Below, one piece after another: positions 25,553-33,325 of a stretch of 64,000 nucleotides of DNA. The DNA is from a virus. The DNA lies in the IMG/VR virus record IMGVR_UViG_3300008262_000066, positions 1-64,000 of that record. One strand, given 5' to 3'. The notes below the pieces were generated by a model. That model was not told the DNA's origin. It saw only the letters and a list, made by a program, of their open reading frames with translations, and did not search any database. The translations under genes were made by a program, and so were the position numbers. Position 1 is the first letter of the stretch. Each line of letters begins with the position of its first letter.

Positions 25553-28150
25553 TCACGCACGTGTATACTGCAATAGTTCTTCTTGCGTTCTATACGAATC
25601 ATCTAGTCTTGATATCATTGAATCTAGTTTATCAGATAACATTGATACCATTGCGCCTATACCGGAATCACCGGAAGAGTTACTAGTACTCATTTCAGGA
25701 AGTTCCTTTTTCATAACATCTCTTGCTGACAAAACCGCGGCATGATCTTTCAAAGGTACTACCATTTCATTAGGATGTAACATTACCGGGAAGCCACTAG
25801 AAGACCCAGAAAATATTCCTCCACCTGATGCTTGTTCTATTTGAGCCAAGAAATCTTTACGATCTACTAGTGATTTGTTTTTTCCGTCACCATCATATTT
25901 ACTTTTACCGTTAGCCATCGGCATACCTGCCCACTCAGCTGCTACATTGTTAGCAAATTCTTCGGCAGACAATTTACCAGTTTTATATTTGGAATAGCCT
26001 CGTCTTTCAAGTAATGCCATCCCCATTTTTTCTTGTGTAGCAGCATCAAACTTATCAGTAGGACTTATTACCCCTTCTGCAATCAAACCTTCAATAGTTT
26101 TTCGCATGAATTGATATTTTCCTATAGCAGAACTTCCTAATGCAGGACCATTATTTTTCTGAAATTCCATTACATCTGCAATAGACATGTTAGATAGTTC
26201 GGGGTTAGATTTACCACCGTACATCTTGTTGTAATCACCACCAGATTCAAACTTAGCAACATAGTCTAATATCTTTCTAGCGCCCACAGGAGTTTTAGCT
26301 TGATTGGCAACAGCAGTTTTAGCTTGATTAGCAGCTTCTTCACCTGGATTACCAATACCTGTACCGGAACTAGATTTTGCTGAGGCAGCATCTTGGTGTG
26401 TCTGTTTAATCTCTTTAAGGTCACTTACGTTAGTACTAGCGGCAGATTGTCTTTCTCTAAGTGATTTTGCTTTATCTTTTAATGATTCTTCTTCTGCACG
26501 TTTTCTAGTTAGCTCTTGATATTTCCACGGAGCCTTAACACCAAAGCCTTTCTTTTCTTCTTCTTCTAATGCTAACTTTTCTTTTTGTACTTTTTGAAGT
26601 CTTTCTTCTGTTTTAACTCGTTCTTTTGTAATATCGGCAAGTTTCTTTTCTTCATCTTTTAAAATTTCAGTAGCATCTTCTAAATTAGTAGCAAAGGCTG
26701 CACTTAGATTCAAATCACCCATACCCACTACCCAGCCAAACTTATCTACAATTTTAGCAAATGTTTTAGCAAGATATCGTGTTATTTCTGCCAGTTTAGT
26801 AAATAAAGGAATTACTTTGGTACCTATAGCAGCAACCAAATTATCTAACATCAATTTAGTGTCACGTTCAGTCAATGCACGTTTAACTTCTTCAGCCATT
26901 TTACCTTTATTATTCTGAATATCTTTCATCAGTTGATCTCTTGCTTCTTTATCAGACAAGTTAATTACTTGACGAGAACCCATTACTGCCTGATCGGCTA
27001 AACCTAAGCTTTCTGCTAACTCCCTAGATATTGTTACTGCAGCACCAAATCCCCTATAGGTACGGTCTACTGCGTGACCAATAGCCTTAGTTGCAGTAAC
27101 ATAATCTGCGCCTGCTAATATTTGGTCATTAATAGTTTTTATCTGGCCGCCGGTCGCTATATGAATTTTTGTACTTGCTTCCCCTACCACACCACTAAAG
27201 TTAGCAGTTGTTTCTCTGTATTGAGTAGCAAAATCTCTGCCAAAATACTTCTCAAGCATTATTGATGTGTTTAAGAAGTTTTCTGCAGCCTTAGCATCTT
27301 TTTTACGAACATTTTCTACAAAATCGTTAAATCTAACTTCAGCCATTTGAGCATCTCGCATACGTTGTAGGTCTTCTCTATTCAGACCAGTTAGCATAGT
27401 AAGTTCTTGTAATTCTTTCAGGTACTTTCCAGTACCCTCAGTAAGCTGTTGTGTATTTTTGTTTTGACTATTACCTAGTCTAGCTTGTCGTGCTAGATCC
27501 TGAGCGGCGTGGTTAGCAATATCTTCTTGCGTCATGCCAAACATTCTTAAATCAGACTCTAATTGAGTACCAATGATATTACTCATCACCTCAGTGAATT
27601 TTTTTCTACCCAGAGACGCACTACCACCTAAGGCTGATAATTCTGGTTGTAGTTTTTTAAGGGCTCCTTCGTATATACCTGCTTGTTCAATAAGCAGTTT
27701 CATACTTTGATTTAGGTCTTTCTGTAGACCTTCTACACCTGAACTATCAATGGCGCCAAAATCACTTAAGTTTTGATAACTTTTTATTAATTTTTCGTTT
27801 TGTTCTAGTGAGGATGCAATGACACCACCAAACAACTTAATGACGCCTCCTACTATTTTACCTAGTATTCCAAAACTACCAAATAGATCACCGGCTGCTT
27901 GTGCGGCAGAACGTGTTGCTTGACTATACTTTGCAGTGCCCTCACTGGCACTGGTCATTGTACTACCAAAATCACGACCAAATTGGTTTAAATTTCTACC
28001 TAATGTTTCAAAACGCTCACTTGTTTTCTTAGTAGTCTCAGCTAATACACGTTCCTCTTGTTCCAACGGGCCCATAGATCTGGTTGCACCTTGCAGTGCC
28101 TCATAGAATCTCTCCATTGCTTCCCGTTGTTCAGGATTAATATCAGCCAT
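25553..28150 (-). CDS. Tape-measure-like tail protein with an internal peptidoglycan-hydrolase domain
   Basis: 865 aa; start ATG 28150 with TAGGAAGC upstream. Likely sets tail length and is ejected on infection. The N-terminus is helical. A hydrophobic glycine-rich segment lies at about 88-115 (LFGSFGILGKIVGGVIKLFG), and long coiled-coil stretches follow, especially at about 480-570. Residues ~626-748 form a lysozyme-like domain: KFESGGDYNKMYGG with a likely catalytic Glu near 635, then SSAIGKYQFMRKT and FDAATQEKMGMALLERRGY. Near the C-terminus, FPVMLHPNEMVVPL is a motif often seen near the end of tape-measure proteins. In T4 the tape measure is gp29; direct homology was not established. The divergent gp26/gp51 genes next door support a tail-assembly role. 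Confidence 0.78.
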   Translation of the reverse strand: MADINPEQREAMERFYEALQGATRSMGPLEQEERVLAETTKKTSERFETLGRNLNQFGRDFGSTMTSASEGTAKYSQATRSAAQAAGDLFGSFGILGKIVGGVIKLFGGVIASSLEQNEKLIKSYQNLSDFGAIDSSGVEGLQKDLNQSMKLLIEQAGIYEGALKKLQPELSALGGSASLGRKKFTEVMSNIIGTQLESDLRMFGMTQEDIANHAAQDLARQARLGNSQNKNTQQLTEGTGKYLKELQELTMLTGLNREDLQRMRDAQMAEVRFNDFVENVRKKDAKAAENFLNTSIMLEKYFGRDFATQYRETTANFSGVVGEASTKIHIATGGQIKTINDQILAGADYVTATKAIGHAVDRTYRGFGAAVTISRELAESLGLADQAVMGSRQVINLSDKEARDQLMKDIQNNKGKMAEEVKRALTERDTKLMLDNLVAAIGTKVIPLFTKLAEITRYLAKTFAKIVDKFGWVVGMGDLNLSAAFATNLEDATEILKDEEKKLADITKERVKTEERLQKVQKEKLALEEEEKKGFGVKAPWKYQELTRKRAEEESLKDKAKSLRERQSAASTNVSDLKEIKQTHQDAASAKSSSGTGIGNPGEEAANQAKTAVANQAKTPVGARKILDYVAKFESGGDYNKMYGGKSNPELSNMSIADVMEFQKNNGPALGSSAIGKYQFMRKTIEGLIAEGVISPTDKFDAATQEKMGMALLERRGYSKYKTGKLSAEEFANNVAAEWAGMPMANGKSKYDGDGKNKSLVDRKDFLAQIEQASGGGIFSGSSSGFPVMLHPNEMVVPLKDHAAVLSARDVMKKELPEMSTSNSSGDSGIGAMVSMLSDKLDSMISRLDDSYRTQEELLQYTRA

Positions 28151-28160
28151 TATTGCTTCC

Positions 28161-28170
28161 TATAAATACT
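28161..28170 (+). promoter_or_regulatory. Late promoter (exact T4 TATAAATA core) for gp26/gp51
   Basis: TATAAATACT on the plus strand, 46 bases before the gp26 ATG. It lies between two divergent tail genes. Confidence 0.65.
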
Positions 28171-28216
28171 CTATATATTTAGCTTCGGGAAAATATCCAA
28201 TTATTTAGGAGAATAC

Positions 28217-29044
28217 ATGTTAGACAACAATCCACTACGTCAATACTTTCGTAGACCAGCACTTTATTTAAAACTACCTAGCGGGGGAATAGGTTATCCT
28301 GCAGGAGCAATAGATATGCCTGATAACGGTGAATTACCAATTTACCCAATGACTGCTATCGATGAAATTACTTGCAGAACACCGGATGCATTATACAACG
28401 GAAGTGCTGTTACAGAGATTATAAAAAGCTGTGCACCAAACATCAAAAATCCATGGGCAGTCAATAACATTGATTTGGATCCATTGCTTGTTGCTATCAA
28501 AATTGCAACCTCAGGTAATCAAATGGAAACCGATACCGCTTGTCCAAAATGCGATGAGGCAGCAAAATATGATGTAGACTTAGGTAGAATTCTTGCTGGG
28601 TTTGAAACTCCGGATTATCATTTACCATTAAGTATAGGTGAATTAGAAATCAAGTTTAAACCGCTAACTTACGACCAATTGAATAAAGCAAATGAAGCAC
28701 AGTTTCAAGCACAAAAGTTAATGATGGATGTGTCTAGAATGGAAGATCAAATAGAACGTAATCATAAAACATCACAAGCACTAATTTCAATGAATGAAAT
28801 GGCTATTGATGTTATGAGCTATACCATTGATTATATAAAGACACCTGAAGTTCAAGTACAAGAACGTGAATATATAATGGATTACTTGAAGAATTGTGAT
28901 GCTAAGATTTTTGATAGAATCAAAGGCAGAAACTTAGAGTTACGCAGATCCAGTGAGACTAAACCATTACAATTTAAATGCGTCCACTGTCAAAATGAGT
29001 ATGAGCAACCATTCACGATAAACATGACAGATTTTTTCGAATAA
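28217..29044 (+). CDS. gp26: Baseplate hub subunit, gp26-like (T4_baseplate family), with zinc-ribbon cysteines
   Basis: 275 aa; start ATG 28217 after a strong AGGAGA (28207-28212). The N-terminus NPLRQYFRRPALYLKLPSGG is the signature of gp26-like baseplate proteins of aquatic T4-like phages. Two Cys pairs, CPKC (109-112) and CVHC (255-258), could bind zinc. The C-terminus reads TDFFE before TAA. The last codons contain the slippery run T TTT TTC, and a long hairpin starts right after, so a fraction of ribosomes should shift to -1 and add the gp51-like tail, giving about 350 aa (see the element at 29032-29083). Known role of the family: baseplate hub assembly. A tail-assembly-chaperone-like role is inferred from the frameshift and from the adjacent tape-measure gene. 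Confidence 0.85.
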   Translation: MLDNNPLRQYFRRPALYLKLPSGGIGYPAGAIDMPDNGELPIYPMTAIDEITCRTPDALYNGSAVTEIIKSCAPNIKNPWAVNNIDLDPLLVAIKIATSGNQMETDTACPKCDEAAKYDVDLGRILAGFETPDYHLPLSIGELEIKFKPLTYDQLNKANEAQFQAQKLMMDVSRMEDQIERNHKTSQALISMNEMAIDVMSYTIDYIKTPEVQVQEREYIMDYLKNCDAKIFDRIKGRNLELRRSSETKPLQFKCVHCQNEYEQPFTINMTDFFE

Positions 29045-29083
29045 AGCTTCTTTTCCTTAAGTCCGAGGAAATTCAGAAGCTTT
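29032..29083 (+). promoter_or_regulatory. Predicted -1 programmed ribosomal frameshift signal joining gp26 to gp51
   Basis: The heptamer T TTT TTC (29032-29038) lies in the correct phase of gp26, five bases before its stop. After a 4-base spacer comes a stem-loop: 29043-29051 pairs with 29075-29083 (9 bp, AAAGCTTCT / AGAAGCTTT). It continues as 29052-29057 with 29066-29071 (6 bp, TTTCCT / AGGAAA), with a 3-base bulge and an 8-base loop. The -1 frame is open from before the heptamer to 29268. Confidence 0.8.
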
Positions 29084-29091
29084 TAGATGAT

Positions 29092-29268
29092 ATGGAAAAG
29101 GACATCAACAACATTAAGCATGGGTCATTAAAGCTAGCTTGGTTTATGCGCGGAGGCATTAGCTATACAGATATATTGAACCTAAGTGTTGGAGAAAGAG
29201 AAGCCATATCTAAGATCATTGAAGAAAACTTAGAAACTACGAAGAATACTAATTTACCATTCTTCTAA
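29092..29268 (+). CDS. gp51: gp51-like baseplate hub assembly protein; probably made mainly as a -1 frameshift extension of gp26
   Basis: 58 aa from the only ATG (29092), containing KHGSLKLAWFMRGG, SYTDILNLSVGER and ENLETTKNTNLPFF. This is the pattern of small gp51-like proteins of aquatic T4-like phages. There is no proper ribosome site before this ATG. The same frame is open upstream and reads as sensible helix (LKSEEIQKLLDDM) back to the gp26 slippery site. The conserved protein therefore probably starts at the shift, giving 76 extra residues (29038-29265) on gp26. T4 gp51 is separate and larger (249 aa). The + transcript ends at the terminator 29369-29388. Confidence 0.75.
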   Translation: MEKDINNIKHGSLKLAWFMRGGISYTDILNLSVGEREAISKIIEENLETTKNTNLPFF

Positions 29269-29320
29269 TCCTATGGTATGTCATTTATCCTAAGTTACTG
29301 TTAATTATTTTCTTTCTTAA

Positions 29321-29339
29321 AGATGAGCTTCGCTCATCT
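29321..29339 (+). other. Perfect hairpin downstream of gp51
   Basis: AGATGAGC-TTC-GCTCATCT, an 8-bp perfect stem without a T-run. A nearby segment repeats the CTTCGCT string (29353-29365). Could protect the 3' end of the gp26/51 message. Confidence 0.5.
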
Positions 29340-29368
29340 ACCTTCACTTATACTTCGCTTCGCTCAGT

Positions 29369-29388
29369 ATTACGTTCGGTAATTTTTT
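29369..29388 (+). terminator. Intrinsic terminator of the gp26/gp51 unit
   Basis: ATTAC-GTTCG-GTAAT followed by TTTTT on the plus strand. Confidence 0.7.
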
Positions 29389-29399
29389 AAAAGATTTGT

Positions 29400-29800
29400 T
29401 TAATCTATGCTAACATATCAATGGGGGATACATTGCCGCTTTGAAGCCATGGTAGAGCTATTTAAGCCCTACCAATGGTTAAAAACATTTGCCATGCCCG
29501 TCATCCGTTGCCATCTGTTCCCCGTACAATTAGCGTCTTTGTGCTATTGTGCGCCACCGGTTGTCCTGTAAAGTTTATGGGACTGTAGTGAAGCAATCAA
29601 TGTCTTTCAATTGATCCTTCGACAACGCATGTTCTATACCCGCAAGATAGAGTTGGATATAGACTCATTGAAGGTTCGCTTTGACGAGAGCCTTCTCGGT
29701 GTTCCTTATCATTACTGATAAGCATACTCCAGAATCTAACGGCACAGCACAATCTGTACAGTCTCAAGGAGGACTCACAACTGAGCCAACTAATTTTTAT
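29400..29800 (+). ncRNA. Candidate structured non-coding RNA of unknown class
   Basis: This 400-base stretch between convergent genes has no coding frame of note but contains a chain of strong hairpins: 29447-29478 (CCAT-GGTAG-a-GCT loop AGC-c-CTACC-a-ATGG), 29524-29552 (about 11 pairs, one bulge), 29563-29583 (9 pairs), 29590-29620, 29633-29651, 29670-29695 (8 pairs), 29705-29722 (CTTATCA/TGATAAG) and 29771-29787. The last is followed within a few bases by a T-rich stretch, which would suit a plus-strand transcript. The region is less AT-rich by eye than its surroundings. No tRNA T-arm, tmRNA tag ending in ALAA, RNase P core or group I core was recognised. Strand and ends are uncertain, and it may instead be on the minus strand. 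Confidence 0.5.
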
Positions 29801-29804
29801 TTTA

Positions 29805-30386
29805 TTAAGTAGTTTCTAAAGTGATTGTATTATTTGACGTGGTGTCTGATGTTGTGCCTGAATATAATTTTACTAATTCTGCATTGTTTGTGAAAAAGCT
29901 ATCGAACTCTGTGATGATCCAATCACCATACTTCTGATTAGCATAGAAAAGAAACGTATCAATCTTCCATGTTAATTTAGGTTGTATGGCAACATAACGA
30001 CCCTTGCGGTTAAACTTCATGAATAAGATATTCATGTCGCCATCGTCAGCTACATCCATAAGTTGCTCTAGCCATGAATCAAGTTGTTTGCATTCACCAC
30101 TTAGTAATAAGTGAAACGGGAAGTCCTGATAGAACTTACACTCTGCATTCATTTTGCTGAAACTCTCTCCTGGCACAATGTCGCCTTTGAATGAACGAAT
30201 TTGACCTTCATGTAGAAATTGAGTTCTTGCTTGATTCTTGCCGCCCACATAAGCGCCAGATCCAGGTGCACGAATGAATGATTCACCGTACAACTCTGAT
30301 AGATATTTAGCGATTTCTCGCTCAAAACCGGAACCTTTTGCTTTTTGTGGACTTGACATACTACTACTTATGAATATATTTGGCAT
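29805..30386 (-). CDS. Putative PD-(D/E)XK nuclease (resolvase- or exonuclease-like)
   Basis: 193 aa; first ATG 30386, eight bases after the gp46 stop. A second ATG nine codons in (MSSPQK) is also possible, and neither has a clear Shine-Dalgarno. The pattern KGSGFEREIAKYL (Glu), then RAPGSGAYVGG, GDI (Asp) and AECKFY (ExK) fits the spacing of a PD-(D/E)XK nuclease core. It is the last gene of the gp55-gp47-gp46 run, so a role in recombination or DNA processing is likely. Substrate unknown. The C-terminus is Thr/Ser-rich. Confidence 0.55.
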   Translation of the reverse strand: MPNIFISSSMSSPQKAKGSGFEREIAKYLSELYGESFIRAPGSGAYVGGKNQARTQFLHEGQIRSFKGDIVPGESFSKMNAECKFYQDFPFHLLLSGECKQLDSWLEQLMDVADDGDMNILFMKFNRKGRYVAIQPKLTWKIDTFLFYANQKYGDWIITEFDSFFTNNAELVKLYSGTTSDTTSNNTITLETT

Positions 30387-30394
30387 ATTAAAAA

Positions 30395-32467
30395 TTATTC
30401 TATATCAACGCTATTAGAGTAAGTTGTAAAACCGTTCTCTTTGATTACTTTTAACACACTAGGTACACGTCCGGCTAATTCTTCTCTATGAGAAACTAAC
30501 CAAATACTCTTTTGACGCCTACGACTCATATCTTTGAGAATAGCTAAACTGTTCTCAACACCCATCGTATCAAGCCCTGAATCAATCAATTCATCAATAA
30601 ACAATGTATTGATCGGGGCATATAAGTTTTCCCAAACATCACGGAATGCAAAACTCAAACCAAGAATCAATCGATTGCGTTCACCTCGACTTAGATTGTC
30701 AAAGTCTAACTCACGACCTAATTCTGTAATCTCAACTTGTAAATCGTTCTTAAACACTACTAAATGCGGTAATCCGATCTTATCTAAGTAATGTGTTAAT
30801 CTACCATTCAAATAACTCAAGTTCTGATCAATAATCTTCTTACGAACAAAACTGTCTTTGCTAGTCAATATATCTAACAAGAACTTCTGATGTTCCATAG
30901 TCTTTGTTAGTGTATTAATTCTATCAAAGTTAATCTCTTGTAATGCTTGCGTTTCCATTTCAACTAGTTGTTCTGCGTATGGATCAGTTTCTTGCGTCTT
31001 GTTGTCAATCGTTGATAAAATATTGGCAATTTGACTAGAATGTTTTACTGCTTCAGCTTCTGTATCATAATGAGTAGATGGCTGAGGACCTAATGTTATA
31101 GGACTTAACTCACTTAATTGGTCAGCAAAAGGATTAGCTTCTGCTCTTTTGTTTTCCCAGATAGTCTTCAAATTAGATACATCACTGCTATGACGGATTG
31201 CCTCAGCTTCTGTCTTATAGTATGTAGTTGGTTTATTACCAATATTTCTTACGGCTAACTGATTTGCCTCTAAGTGATCCTCAAGCATAGCTAAATCAGC
31301 CTTTGTGCTTTCAAGTAACGTAATCTTTTCTTGCGTTACGTGCTCATGCTTGTCGTCATGGAAGTCTTGACCACAGGCATAACACTTGTGATCCTCTAAC
31401 TCTTTAACTTCCCGAACCAATTTCTCAATTAATTTTTTTTCTTTTGCTATACTTTTGGTTTGGGTATCAATTGCTGTAGAAATAGTCTTTTGCTCAGCCT
31501 CATCCTTTAGCCACTCTTTTAGAGTAGCCCAAGCCAATAGTTCAGCATCAATATCATACGCATTTTTAAGTAAGTATGCCTTATGTGCTATTGAAATATC
31601 TGTGTCATGTTTTTGTAGCCATGCAGTAGAACGTGCAACTAACGCATTGTATGTATCCTGTGCTTCTTTTTGCTTAGTCCATACATTCAAATCTTTATGT
31701 GCTTGTAGTTCAGCTCCAATATCAATCTTAGAAAGGTCATCATATTGTAGTGCTAGTTGAGCTAAGTCATCATCATGTTTCTTAGTCCAGATAGTTTGTC
31801 TGCGTCTTAGTGCATCAATCTGTTCCTTAACTCGTTTGTTAGCTTCTTCAATGCCTTTAACTTTGTATTCTTCTTCTTGTATATTATCTTTGCTTTGACG
31901 AATCAAGTCTTTAATGACTTCAGCCTTCTCACTAAGCAATGTGATACCCAACAACTGCTCAATGATATCTTTTTGTTCGTTATTCTTTAATGCTAAGAAA
32001 GGTAAGCTGTATGTGTTTAACACAACAATGTGTCTAAACATCTCAGGACTCATATTCAACACACGTTCAATTGCCGCTTGTGTTTCTTTGTTCTCACCCT
32101 GTTGATCTTCTGATGCTTTTTCTTGTACGTTGTTTACATAGAATTTAAGAATGTTTGGCTTACGCCCACGCTCAATCTTATAGTCTGTACCATTAACGTT
32201 GAACTCTAGTGTAACTAGCATAGCCTTACCGTTTGTACGATTGACTAAGTTATCTTTACGAATGTCATTAATGGGTACACCAAACAATGCGTAGCTAAGA
32301 CCCTGAATAAGAGTTGTCTTCCCCGTACCATTACGAGCACCATCACCACCTAGGTCTAAATTCTCACCCAGAATAAGTGTTAAGTCTTTTCTGTCAAAGT
32401 CTACTGCTTGTGTTACTTGTCCGATAGATAGAAAGTTGCGTAAAGTTATGTTCTTAATTGTAATCAT
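30395..32467 (-). CDS. gp46: Recombination endonuclease subunit gp46 (Rad50/SbcC-like ATPase)
   Basis: 690 aa. The ATPase subunit of the SbcCD/Mre11-Rad50-type complex that processes DNA ends for recombination-dependent replication. Visible features are Walker A NGTGKTT (47-52), the zinc-hook CYACG (Cys 362 and 365), the ABC signature LSRGERNRL (near 597) and Walker B LFIDELIDSGLD (near 628). It is longer than T4 gp46 (560 aa). The coiled-coil arms hold internal duplications: a 56-residue repeat before the hook (WTKKHDDD / WLQKHDTD) and a 50-residue repeat after it (TEAEAIRHSS / TEAEAVKHSS). The start ATG overlaps the gp47 stop (TAATG), so the two are translationally coupled. Confidence 0.93.
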   Translation of the reverse strand: MITIKNITLRNFLSIGQVTQAVDFDRKDLTLILGENLDLGGDGARNGTGKTTLIQGLSYALFGVPINDIRKDNLVNRTNGKAMLVTLEFNVNGTDYKIERGRKPNILKFYVNNVQEKASEDQQGENKETQAAIERVLNMSPEMFRHIVVLNTYSLPFLALKNNEQKDIIEQLLGITLLSEKAEVIKDLIRQSKDNIQEEEYKVKGIEEANKRVKEQIDALRRRQTIWTKKHDDDLAQLALQYDDLSKIDIGAELQAHKDLNVWTKQKEAQDTYNALVARSTAWLQKHDTDISIAHKAYLLKNAYDIDAELLAWATLKEWLKDEAEQKTISTAIDTQTKSIAKEKKLIEKLVREVKELEDHKCYACGQDFHDDKHEHVTQEKITLLESTKADLAMLEDHLEANQLAVRNIGNKPTTYYKTEAEAIRHSSDVSNLKTIWENKRAEANPFADQLSELSPITLGPQPSTHYDTEAEAVKHSSQIANILSTIDNKTQETDPYAEQLVEMETQALQEINFDRINTLTKTMEHQKFLLDILTSKDSFVRKKIIDQNLSYLNGRLTHYLDKIGLPHLVVFKNDLQVEITELGRELDFDNLSRGERNRLILGLSFAFRDVWENLYAPINTLFIDELIDSGLDTMGVENSLAILKDMSRRRQKSIWLVSHREELAGRVPSVLKVIKENGFTTYSNSVDIE

Positions 32468-33267
32468 TACAGGTTGTTATAAATGTCTAGTAAAATTTTC
32501 TTGTCGAATGTATTAGATTCAATGCTATTGATTTGGTCAATGACGATTTGGTCAACACTTTCAAACTTAAGTCCGTCACCATTCTGACCTTGTTCAATTG
32601 CATCACCCTTCATTGGTATAAGTGCTAGTTCTCTCAATTTATGTTCCGGAATTAGTGCTTCTCTGATAAAATTAGCTTCTTCATAGCTAATATCAATGTC
32701 AAGATGTACTCTAACATGACTGTCAATCAATAGCAACCCCTCAGGGTTTTCTAGTACATCACTAAGTTTATATACACGGAAGATCGGTTGACGCGGCCAA
32801 CTATGAAATACTGGCTCCTCACCCCATTCTAGTATCATCATACCACGTGCATCATCACCTGCGTCAGCATAGTTATGTGGGAAGGCATTACCGATGTACC
32901 AAATGTTTTTACGTGCTTGTCGTTTATGAAAATGTCCACTGAATACTTTCTCAAAGCCCTTCATATGGTCTTCATTAATCTCACCGTGATCGGGCATCTC
33001 TACCATAGCGTTCATAAAGAATCGTGGTAACTCTAAATGACCAAACATATATTTGCCACCCATCTTTTGTAATTTCTTGTAATCATCTTGTACAAGCCAG
33101 GGAGCAATAACTACATCTCCTTGCTGGAAGAAATCGTTGACGATTTTAACTTTTGGTAAATGCTTACCCCACTCAACACTATGAATGTCCCTGCGGTCAC
33201 GATAATAAAGATCGTGATTGCCTGGTATAAAATATACAGTATCAAAGTTATCATTTAGTTTCTCCAA
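32467..33267 (-). CDS. gp47: Recombination endonuclease subunit gp47 (Mre11/SbcD-like), N-terminally truncated
   Basis: Nuclease partner of gp46. The visible frame keeps the phosphoesterase motifs IPGNHDLYYRD, FGHLEL and SGHFHKRQ. It lacks the first ~60 residues, which in the family carry motif I (DxH) and motif II (GDxxD), both metal ligands. The only ordinary start is TTG 33267. Family-like sequence (HHRASINIHTLQFGLRAL) continues upstream of it to 33321, where an in-frame TAG follows directly after the gp55 stop. The 5' end has therefore been lost or moved. T4 gp47 is 339 aa, this 266. It may be inactive, use a non-standard start, or be completed by a part encoded elsewhere. Confidence 0.8.
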   Translation of the reverse strand: MEKLNDNFDTVYFIPGNHDLYYRDRRDIHSVEWGKHLPKVKIVNDFFQQGDVVIAPWLVQDDYKKLQKMGGKYMFGHLELPRFFMNAMVEMPDHGEINEDHMKGFEKVFSGHFHKRQARKNIWYIGNAFPHNYADAGDDARGMMILEWGEEPVFHSWPRQPIFRVYKLSDVLENPEGLLLIDSHVRVHLDIDISYEEANFIREALIPEHKLRELALIPMKGDAIEQGQNGDGLKFESVDQIVIDQINSIESNTFDKKILLDIYNNL

Positions 33268-33325
33268 GGCCCGTAAGCCAAATTGTAATGTATGTATGTT
33301 GATGCTGGCACGATGATGATTCTAA

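Noticed and set aside
29400-29800. Region considered as tmRNA, RNase P RNA or group I intron
   Set aside because: No tRNA-like T-arm, no tag peptide ending in ALAA, no GAGGAAAGTCC-type RNase P core and no convincing group I P7/S element. A string GGATATAGACTC resembles the S element only loosely. Left as an unnamed structured RNA.
33267-33325. Split-intein junction as cause of the truncated gp47
   Set aside because: No intein C-terminal motif (His-Asn before Cys/Ser/Thr) precedes the family-like sequence, and a stop codon lies directly before it.
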